From JBFWQM01 sp050249455 (GTDB lineage Bacteria; Pseudomonadota; Alphaproteobacteria; MPNO01; VGEU01), in NCBI GenBank assembly GCA_050249455.1, contig JBFWQM010000071.1, positions 1 through 22,019 of the forward strand: a DNA stretch of 22,019 nt. The letters run 5' to 3'. Positions within the stretch are counted from its first letter, which is position 1, and the number at the start of each line of letters is the position of its first letter. The position numbers and the translations under genes were made by a program. The notes beneath the pieces are model-generated. The model did not search any database. It was not told the origin of the DNA and saw only the letters and a program-made list of their open reading frames with translations. This document shows, one piece after another, positions 15,511 through 21,090 of the stretch.

Positions 15511-16008
15511 GTGCAACAGCGCAGCAAGGCTCCGGACGGGCGCGCCGGCATCCTGGCCGGGCGCGCGCCGCCCACGTTCATCGTCCACGGCCTGGCCCAT
15601 GCGCTCGCCGCGGCGCGCGCGGCGGCGGCGGCCGGCGTCGCCGTGCGCCTGATGTCCGCCGCAGGCGCCGGCGGCTATGCCGGCGCGGCGTGGTTCGCGG
15701 CACTGGTCGACGAGGTCCGCCGCCGCTGCCCGGAAGCGCGGATCGAGGCGACGCTGGACTGCGCCGACGCGCCCGGCCACGCGCTCGCGGCGCTGCGCCA
15801 GGGGGTGCGCCTGGTCGGCCTGCGCGGGAACCGGCGCGCGGTAGCGGCAGTTGCCGACATCGCCGGGCGGCTGGGCGGCGCGATCGACCGCCGGCGCGGC
15901 GCTGCCTTGGACCTCGCGCATGAGAAAGACCCGGATTCGGCCTGCGTCCGGCACTTATCCACAGGCCGGCGCGCGCGCGGCCGCGGCGGCCCCCACATTG
16001 CAAATTAA
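15511..16008 (+). CDS. Uncharacterised conserved protein upstream of fructose-bisphosphate aldolase
   Basis: With the GTG at 15511 this is a 165-residue Ala-rich protein. The part that looks genuinely protein-like starts at PPTFIVHGLAHALAAARAAA. It continues through AGVAVRLMSAAGAGGYAGAAWFAALVDEVRR, EATLDCADAPGHALAALRQG and LVGLRGNRRAVAAVADIAGR, giving an alternating strand-helix pattern suggestive of an alpha/beta fold. There is no signal peptide or membrane helix. I do not recognise a named family, but similar short proteins occur beside the aldolase gene in related bacteria. The start is uncertain: no ribosome site is obvious, and an ATG at 15409 in the same frame would overlap the divergent gene. 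The stop lies 61 bases before the aldolase ATG. Confidence 0.7.
   Translation: MQQRSKAPDGRAGILAGRAPPTFIVHGLAHALAAARAAAAAGVAVRLMSAAGAGGYAGAAWFAALVDEVRRRCPEARIEATLDCADAPGHALAALRQGVRLVGLRGNRRAVAAVADIAGRLGGAIDRRRGAALDLAHEKDPDSACVRHLSTGRRARGRGGPHIAN
15955..15963 (+). promoter_or_regulatory. Perfect DnaA-box match
   Basis: TTATCCACA is an exact match to the DnaA-box consensus TTATNCACA. It lies in the last codons of the uncharacterised gene, about 100 bases upstream of the aldolase start. It is a single box with no neighbours and no AT-rich unwinding region, so it is not an origin. It could serve DnaA-dependent regulation or be chance. Confidence 0.4.
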
Positions 16009-16026
16009 CGATTGGTGGGCTAGGAC
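15998..16026 (+). promoter_or_regulatory. Possible aldolase promoter
   Basis: TTGCAA (15998-16003) and TAGGAC (16021-16026) are 17 bases apart, overlapping the stop of the upstream gene. This is a partial sigma-70 match (4 of 6 and 3 of 6) at a suitable distance, about 40 bases before the strong ribosome site of the aldolase. The aldolase may equally be transcribed from upstream. Confidence 0.35.
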
Positions 16027-16069
16027 TGCCGGCCAATCGGCACGTCGGTCCGAGCAGGAGGAGAGCGGC

Positions 16070-17041
16070 ATGAAACTCACCCAGCGCGTCCGGAAGATCC
16101 TCGACAACTACGAGAGCGACAACCCCGGCACCAAGGCGAACCTGTCGCGCATCCTGATGCACGGCAAGCTGGGCGGCACGGGCAAGATGGTGATCCTGCC
16201 GGTCGACCAGGGCTTCGAGCACGGCCCGGCGCGCAGCTTCGCGCCCAACCCGCCGGCCTACGACCCGCACTACCACTTCCAGCTCGCCATCGACGCCGGC
16301 CTGAACGCCTACGCCGCGCCGCTCGGCATGATCGAGGCCGGCGCCGGCACCTTCGCCGGGGCGATCCCGACCATCCTGAAGGTCAACAGCGCCAACAGCC
16401 TGTCCACCGGCAAGGACCAAGCGGTCCACGGCACGGTGTCGGACGCCCTGCGGCTGGGCTGCGCCGCGATCGGGTTCACGATCTATCCCGGCGCCGACGA
16501 CCAGTACGAGATGATGGAGGAGCTGCGCGAGCTGGCGGAGGAGGCGAAGTCGGTCGGCCTCGCCGTGGTCGTGTGGTCCTATCCCCGCGGCGGCAGCCTG
16601 ACCAAGGACGGCGAGACGGCGCTCGACGTCACCGCCTATGCCGCCCACATGGCCTGCCTGCTCGGCGCCCACATCGTGAAGGTCAAGCCGCCGACGTCCG
16701 TCCTGTTCCAGGACGCGGCCAAGAAGTCCTACGAGAAGGACCCGGTGAACGCCGGCGAGCTGTCGTCGCGCATTGCGCACGTGGTGCAGTCGTGTTTCAA
16801 CGGCCGGCGCATCGTCGTCTTCTCCGGCGGCGAGGCGAAGGACCTGGAAGGCATCTACAAGGAATGCGCCGGCATCCGCGACGGCGGCGGCAACGGCTCC
16901 ATCATCGGGCGCAACACGTTCCAGCGGCCGCGCGCCGACGCGCTCGCCATGCTGGACATGATCGTCAGCATCTATCAGGGCAAAGCCTATACCTCCGACG
17001 CCAGCAAGAAGCTGCAGGCTGTACCTGGTCACGCCGCCTAG
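16070..17041 (+). CDS. Class I fructose-bisphosphate aldolase (DhnA/FbaB type)
   Basis: The enzyme cleaves fructose 1,6-bisphosphate to glyceraldehyde 3-phosphate and dihydroxyacetone phosphate through a lysine Schiff base. The 323-residue TIM-barrel protein starts MKLTQRVRKILDNYESD and has LPVDQGFEHGPARSF at the N-terminal active-site strand. It also has TIYPGADDQYEMM, and the IVKVKPP strand with Lys204 and Lys206, one of which is the probable Schiff-base lysine. VVFSGGEA and GSIIGRNTFQRP provide the phosphate-binding end. AGGAGG lies 8 bases before the ATG at 16070, the strongest ribosome site in the region. The 3' end overlaps the thiE-like reading frame, which is in the +1 frame. Confidence 0.93.
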   Translation: MKLTQRVRKILDNYESDNPGTKANLSRILMHGKLGGTGKMVILPVDQGFEHGPARSFAPNPPAYDPHYHFQLAIDAGLNAYAAPLGMIEAGAGTFAGAIPTILKVNSANSLSTGKDQAVHGTVSDALRLGCAAIGFTIYPGADDQYEMMEELRELAEEAKSVGLAVVVWSYPRGGSLTKDGETALDVTAYAAHMACLLGAHIVKVKPPTSVLFQDAAKKSYEKDPVNAGELSSRIAHVVQSCFNGRRIVVFSGGEAKDLEGIYKECAGIRDGGGNGSIIGRNTFQRPRADALAMLDMIVSIYQGKAYTSDASKKLQAVPGHAA

Positions 17042-17663
17042 GCTCGACCCGGACGGTTTCGCCGCCACCCTCGACACGGCGCTGGCGGCAGGCGACGTCG
17101 CCTGCCTCCAGCTCCGCCTCAAGGACGTTCCCGACGACGCGATCCGCCGCGCGGCAGCGGTCCTGCAGCCGGTCTGCCGCGCCCGCGACGTGGCGTTCAT
17201 CCTGAACGACCGGCCCGACCTCGCGCTCGAGCTCGACTGCGACGGCGTCCACGTCGGGCAGGACGACGCGCCCTATGCCGAGGCGCGCCGCCTGCTCGGC
17301 CCCGACCGCATCGTCGGCGTGACCTGCCACGACTCCCGCCACCTCGCGATGGAGGCGGCCGACGCGGGCGCCGACTACGTTGCGTTCGGCGCCTTCTTCC
17401 CGACCGACACCAAGGAGGCGAAGACCCAGGCCGACCCCGACGTGCTGGCGTGGTGGCAGGAGATGATGACGGTGCCGTGCGTCGCCATCGGCGGCATCAC
17501 GGTCGCCAACTGCCCTGCCCTGGTGCGCGCCGGCGCGGACTTCCTGGCGGTCGCCGGCGGCGTCTGGGCCTACCCGGCCGGCCCGGCGGCGGCGGTGAAG
17601 GACTTCAACGCCGCGATCGCGGGGGCGCTGGGCGGGACAGACCGCGGCATCCCATCCACTTAG
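17019..17663 (+). CDS. thiE: Thiamine phosphate synthase-like protein, non-canonical start
   Basis: ThiE joins HMP-PP and HET-P into thiamine monophosphate. The frame reads RLYLVTPPRLDPDGF, LQLRLKDV, FILNDRPDLALELDCDGVHV followed by GQDD, then GADYVAFGAFFPTDTKE and VAIGGITVANCPALVRAG. These match the ThiE substrate motifs in order. The usual G-x-S-x-H site reads GVTCHDS. The conserved N-terminus lies within an open stretch (after the TGA at 16959) that has no ATG, GTG or TTG before the GTG at 17190. Starting at 17190 would lose the first strand and the QLRLK motif. I give the CTG at 17019 as provisional start. ATA at 16989, with AGGG 8 bases upstream, is another option. It overlaps the aldolase end by 23 bases. 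Confidence 0.8.
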   Translation: MYLVTPPRLDPDGFAATLDTALAAGDVACLQLRLKDVPDDAIRRAAAVLQPVCRARDVAFILNDRPDLALELDCDGVHVGQDDAPYAEARRLLGPDRIVGVTCHDSRHLAMEAADAGADYVAFGAFFPTDTKEAKTQADPDVLAWWQEMMTVPCVAIGGITVANCPALVRAGADFLAVAGGVWAYPAGPAAAVKDFNAAIAGALGGTDRGIPST

Positions 17664-17665
17664 AA

Positions 17666-17982
17666 GTCATGCGCAGGCTTGACCCACGGGTGTCCGGTTA
17701 AGCGTCATCCGTCCCGACTCGTCATCAAGAAATAGAGGTCATGCGCGGACTTGATCCGCGTATCCAGCGCGCGCGGTCAGCGCGCAAGAGACTCTACTGC
17801 GCGGCAATGCCGCGCTGCTGGATACGCGGATCAAGTCCGCGTACGACTCCATTATTATTGATGGTGGCCATCGAAGTCCGAGTCCCGGTCACGCAGTGAG
17901 CGCCAGAAGTGCCGGCCACAGCGCTTCCCTGAAATTGCCGCCGCCCTTAACCGGACAACCGCGGGTCGCGCCTGCGCATGAC
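17666..17982. repeat. Outer inverted repeat of a nested palindromic element
   Basis: The left arm 17666-17702 begins GTCATGCGCAGGCTTGACCC. The right arm 17946-17982, read on the minus strand, begins GTCATGCGCAGGCGCGACCC. The 37-base arms match at 33 positions and both end TGTCCGGTTAAG or close to it. The left arm begins two bases after the thiE stop. The arms flank 243 bases that contain the inner palindrome. There is no transposase and no evident target duplication, so it looks like a non-autonomous, MITE- or REP-like element. Confidence 0.8.
17738..17847. repeat. Inner cloverleaf-like palindrome
   Basis: Arms 17738-17768 and 17817-17847 are inverted copies matching at 29 of 31 positions. 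The inner 25 bases (17744-17768 and 17817-17841, starting CGCGGACTTGATCCGCG) are perfect. The 48-base interior holds two further hairpins: GCGCGC-GGTCA-GCGCGC at 17769-17785 and GCGCGGC-AAT-GCCGCGC at 17799-17815. The whole can fold into a three-way junction in RNA or a cruciform in DNA. The arm sequence shares GTCATGCGC, GG and CTTGA with the outer repeat. Confidence 0.85.
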
Positions 17983-18009
17983 TCATTCTGGTGGGGAGCC
18001 GGTTCCGGC

Positions 18010-18138
18010 CTAGCGCAGGAACAGGAACAGGGACAGGACCGCGACGACCGGAATCGCGTACAGGGCGGACGCCGTCACGACGATCGTCCCGGTAACGATG
18101 TGACCCATCTTCTCGTGGCAATGGCATGCGGTCTTCAT
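18010..18138 (-). CDS. 42-residue membrane microprotein with Cys-His-Cys-His N-terminus
   Basis: The short frame starts MKTACHCHEKMGHIVTGT and continues with a hydrophobic segment, IVVTASALYAIPVVAVLSL, ending FLFLR. The N-terminal dozen residues contain two Cys and three His (C5, H6, C7, H8, H13), suggestive of metal or haem binding. The remainder is a single membrane helix of about 25-28 residues with a C-terminal Arg. The start is well supported by GGAGGG (18151-18146) 7 bases before the ATG at 18138. I do not recognise a family. It diverges from the MFS transporter gene, with about 120 bases between the starts. Confidence 0.65.
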   Translation of the reverse strand: MKTACHCHEKMGHIVTGTIVVTASALYAIPVVAVLSLFLFLR

Positions 18139-18196
18139 GGTTGCGCCCTCCAGTGCGCCTTCGCCCGAAGAGATATGCCTGTCCGCCGCGGCATTA

Positions 18197-18212
18197 AGTG
18201 ACAGAAGTCACT
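18197..18212. promoter_or_regulatory. CRP/FNR-like palindromic operator
   Basis: AGTGACAGAAGTCACT is a perfect 6-4-6 palindrome containing GTGA-N6-TCAC, the core of CRP/FNR-superfamily sites. It lies between the microprotein and MFS genes and overlaps the predicted -35 of the latter. That position would suit repression of the transporter, and activation of the microprotein is conceivable. The regulator is not in the window. Confidence 0.5.
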
Positions 18213-18226
18213 AGGGTTGTGATAAT
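18198..18226 (+). promoter_or_regulatory. Predicted promoter of the MFS transporter operon
   Basis: GTGACA (18198-18203, 5 of 6) and GATAAT (18221-18226, 5 of 6) are separated by 17 bases, with an extended -10 TG at 18218-18219. Transcription would start near 18233, giving a short leader of about 27 bases before the ATG at 18260. Confidence 0.55.
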
Positions 18227-18259
18227 TTTCGGGCCGCACCGCAGCCGCTTGCACGGGTC

Positions 18260-19501
18260 ATGACAGTCGTTGCACGGGCGCCGGCCAGCGCGCGCACGCT
18301 GGGCTGGCTGATCGTCGCCCTCAGTTTCATCGCGGTCGGCTACGCCTACGCCGTGCGATCCTCGCTCGGCTTCATGATGCCGGTGTGGGAGGCTGGGCAG
18401 GGCTGGAGCCGGCCGGCCGTCTCCGCCGTCGGCGCGATGGTCCTGGTGGTGATGGCGATGGCGGCGCCGGTGTCGGGCAACCTGCTCGACCGGATCGGCG
18501 CGCGCACGGTGATGGTCGGCGGGTTCGCGGCCGGCGGGCTCGGCGCGGTGCTGACCGCGGGCGTGGTCGCCGAATGGCAGCTGTTCGGCGCCTTCGGGAT
18601 CCTGATTGGGGCGGCCAACGGCGTGCTGTCGGTGCCGGCCGCGGCGGCGACGGTCGCGCTCTATTTCGAGCGCAACCGCGGGCTGGCCACCGGCATCGCC
18701 TGCGCCGGATCGACCGGGGGGCAGCTCCTCGCACTGCCGGCCATCGCGGCGCTGTTCGGTGCCATCGGCTGGCGCGCCGGCTACGTCGCGCTGGGCGTCG
18801 GCGCACTGGCGTTCGCGGCCGTCGCCTGGTTCCTGCTGCGCGACCGCGGCGGCGTGGCGGCGGCGCGGCGCGCGGCGGCCGTGCGCACGCCGATCGGGCA
18901 GCGGCTCACGATGCTGTTCGCCAACCGCATCTTCCTGCTGCTGTTCGGCGCCTTCACCTTGTGCGGCTTCACGACGTCGGGGCTGGTGGACGTGCACTTC
19001 CTGCCCTACGCCGCGATCTGCGGCTTCTCGCCGATGGAAAGCACGACCGCCTATGGCATGCACGGGGTCGGCAACCTGATCGGCATGCTGGCCGCCGGCT
19101 GGCTGGCCGACCGGATGAACCGGTCGTGGCTGCTGGCCGGCATCTTCTTCGTGCGGGCGGCGACCTTCGTGATGCTGCTCTACGTCGCCGGCGACCTGGC
19201 GCTGGCGTTCGCCTTCACCACGGCGTTCGGCATCCTCAACTTCTCGGTGCTGCCGGTGATCGCCTCGATCGTGGCGAGCCGGATCGGCCTGCACGTGATG
19301 GGCCTCTCGATGGGCCTGCTGTTCAGCGGGCATTCGCTGGGCGCGGCGCTCGGCGCGGTGCTGGGCGGCAGCCTGTCGACGGCGCTGGGAAGCTACGACC
19401 TGGTGTGGCTGATCGGGCTCGCGGCGGCGCTGGCGGCGGGCGTCTTCGCGCTCGCCATCGGCGAGCGGCGCGGCCCGCTGCCCGCGGCCGCCGCGGCATG
19501 A
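18260..19501 (+). CDS. MFS transporter (monocarboxylate/oxalate-formate antiporter-like)
   Basis: The 413-residue protein has about twelve hydrophobic helices arranged as two halves around a charged central loop near RRAAAVRTPIGQRL. The MFS motif-A-like loops GNLLDRIGARTVMVGG (between helices 2 and 3) and AGWLADRMNRSWLLAG (in the second half) are clear. FERNRGLATGIACAGSTGGQ resembles the motif of the monocarboxylate porter group. The substrate is unknown. The next gene, a nucleoside/nucleotide phosphorylase family enzyme, starts 16 bases downstream, so a role in uptake or export of a related metabolite is possible but unproven. The ribosome site is weak (ACGGG). Confidence 0.9.
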   Translation: MTVVARAPASARTLGWLIVALSFIAVGYAYAVRSSLGFMMPVWEAGQGWSRPAVSAVGAMVLVVMAMAAPVSGNLLDRIGARTVMVGGFAAGGLGAVLTAGVVAEWQLFGAFGILIGAANGVLSVPAAAATVALYFERNRGLATGIACAGSTGGQLLALPAIAALFGAIGWRAGYVALGVGALAFAAVAWFLLRDRGGVAAARRAAAVRTPIGQRLTMLFANRIFLLLFGAFTLCGFTTSGLVDVHFLPYAAICGFSPMESTTAYGMHGVGNLIGMLAAGWLADRMNRSWLLAGIFFVRAATFVMLLYVAGDLALAFAFTTAFGILNFSVLPVIASIVASRIGLHVMGLSMGLLFSGHSLGAALGAVLGGSLSTALGSYDLVWLIGLAAALAAGVFALAIGERRGPLPAAAAA

Positions 19502-19517
19502 ACGCCCGCCGGGCGCC

Positions 19518-21008
19518 ATGCTGAGGCTGAAGCGGATCGGCCTCGACGCCGGCCCGGCGCCGCAGGCGTATCTGAGCCGCGGCTGCCGCGCGCTCGACCT
19601 CGACGCCTTCCCGGCCGGGACGCGGGTGGAGATCCACCAGGATGGCCGCAGCATCGTCGCCGCGCTGGTGATCGCCGATGCGCCCGGCCCGGTCGGCGAC
19701 GACGAGGTCGGCCTCGGCGCCCGCGCGTTCGCCGCGCTGGGGCTGCCGGAAGGCGCGGCGGTGATGCTGGACCATGCGCGGCCGCCCGCCAGCCTTCCCG
19801 CCATGCGGTCCAAGATCCGCGGCCAGGCGCTGGCCGACGACGGCTTCGCGGCGATCGTCGCCGACATCGTCGCCGGCCGCTACGAGGAGCGCGAGATCGC
19901 CGCCTTCCTGACCGCCGCCGCGCACGCGCTGAGCGACGACGAGGTGCTGGGCCTGGCCCGCGCCCGCGCCGCGGTGGCGCCGGCGCTGCGCTGGACCGGC
20001 ACCGTCGCCGACAAGCATTCGATCGGCGGCATCCCCGGCAACCGGGTGACGCCGATCGTGGTCGGGATCGCAGTGGCCGCCGGCCTGACCATCCCCAAGA
20101 CGTCGTCGCGCGCCATCACCTCCCCCGCCGGGACCGCCGACGCGATGGAGGTGGTGGCGCGGGTCGACCTGACGACGGAGGAGGTGCGCGCGGTGGTGCG
20201 CGAGGCCGGCGGCTGCATCGCCTGGAACGGCCGGCTGACCCAGTCGCCGCTCGACGACGTGATGAACGCGGTGGAGCGCCCGCTCGGGCTCGATTCGCGC
20301 CAGCTCCTGGTCGCGTCCATCCTGTCGAAGAAGCGCGCGGCGGGCGCCACCCACGTCTATGTCGACATCCCGCTCGGCCCGTCCGCCAAGGTGCGCGATC
20401 CCGCCCACGCCGGGCACATGCGGGCACTGTTCGAGGGCGCCGGCCGCGCCATGGGGCTCGCCATCGAGGCGCACGTGTCCGACGGCAGCGCCCCGATCGG
20501 CCGCGGCATCGGCCCGATGCTGGAGATGCGCGACGCGCTGGCCGTGCTGCACGGCGAGGCCGCCGCGCCGGCCGACCTGCGCGCCAAGGCGCTCGGCATC
20601 GGCGGCCGGCTGATCGAGCTCGCCGGCGGCGCGCCTGCCGGGGGCGGCGCGGCGCGGGCGGAAGATCTCCTTCGCCGCGGCGAGGCGCGCCGCGCGTTCG
20701 AGCGCATCGCCGCCGCGCAGGGCAAGCCCGCGACGACCCACGAGATCGGCGCCCGCCGCCACGAAGTGCTGGCGCCGCGCTCCGGCACCGTCGCCGCGAT
20801 CGACTGCTACCGCATCGCCACCCTGGCTCGCCTGGCCGGCGCGCCGGCCGACAAGGGCGCCGGCATCGACCTCCTGAAGCAGCGCGGCGAGACGGTCGAG
20901 CAGGGCGAGCCGCTCTACCGCCTCCACGCCGGCCTCGACTGGGACTTCCAGCAGGCGGTCGGGGCGGCAGGCGAGGACAGCGGCGTGACGGTGGAGACAG
21001 CATCCTGA
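19518..21008 (+). CDS. Thymidine phosphorylase family protein, archaeal AMP-phosphorylase-like long form
   Basis: The 496-residue protein belongs to the long subfamily that includes archaeal AMP phosphorylase, which makes ribose 1,5-bisphosphate, rather than the about 440-residue DeoA. An N-terminal domain of about 85 residues precedes the helical part, which starts MRSKIRGQALADDGFAAIV. The phosphate and nucleobase site motifs are DKHSIGGIPGNRVTPIVV from 165 and KTSSRAITSPAGTADAMEV from 194. The C-terminal barrel-sandwich-like region includes LAPRSGTVAAID and ADKGAGIDLLKQRGETV. Bacterial members are annotated only as putative thymidine phosphorylases. The real substrate here (thymidine, AMP or another) is not settled by sequence. 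Confidence 0.9.
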   Translation: MLRLKRIGLDAGPAPQAYLSRGCRALDLDAFPAGTRVEIHQDGRSIVAALVIADAPGPVGDDEVGLGARAFAALGLPEGAAVMLDHARPPASLPAMRSKIRGQALADDGFAAIVADIVAGRYEEREIAAFLTAAAHALSDDEVLGLARARAAVAPALRWTGTVADKHSIGGIPGNRVTPIVVGIAVAAGLTIPKTSSRAITSPAGTADAMEVVARVDLTTEEVRAVVREAGGCIAWNGRLTQSPLDDVMNAVERPLGLDSRQLLVASILSKKRAAGATHVYVDIPLGPSAKVRDPAHAGHMRALFEGAGRAMGLAIEAHVSDGSAPIGRGIGPMLEMRDALAVLHGEAAAPADLRAKALGIGGRLIELAGGAPAGGGAARAEDLLRRGEARRAFERIAAAQGKPATTHEIGARRHEVLAPRSGTVAAIDCYRIATLARLAGAPADKGAGIDLLKQRGETVEQGEPLYRLHAGLDWDFQQAVGAAGEDSGVTVETAS

Positions 21009-21020
21009 TCCGTCGCTCTT

Positions 21021-21047
21021 TGCGAATGATTTGCAATTGCATTTGCA
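21021..21047 (+). promoter_or_regulatory. Fur-like iron operator upstream of the haemin-degrading factor
   Basis: TGCGAATGATTTGCA (21021-21035) is a 7-1-7 inverted repeat with 6 of 7 paired positions, the arrangement typical of Fur sites. It overlaps a second run, TGCAATTGCATTTGCA (21032-21047). This is the AT-rich spot in front of a haem gene, 44-70 bases before the start codon. A weak -10, TAGACT, lies at 21061-21066 and would put the operator over the promoter. Confidence 0.55.
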
Positions 21048-21090
21048 TTCCGGCTTCGCCTAGACTGCGCCAACCGCAGGAGAGGCCGCC

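Larger units (their letters stand above)
17664..18009. other. Gene-free stretch filled by palindromic repeats
   Basis: The region is 346 bases between the thiE stop and the stop of the small minus-strand gene. I see no credible protein here. It is occupied from 17666 to 17982 by two nested inverted repeats of one sequence family. Between the inner and outer right arms lies about 100 bases with nothing recognisable. Confidence 0.75.

Noticed and set aside
15578..17200. Long minus-strand frame opposite the aldolase
   Set aside because: It is the complement of a well-supported coding region and has only mirror-frame composition.
18194..19867. Minus-strand frame opposite the MFS transporter
   Set aside because: The translation is Arg/Gln/His-rich low complexity. 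The plus strand has a clear twelve-helix transporter with a promoter.
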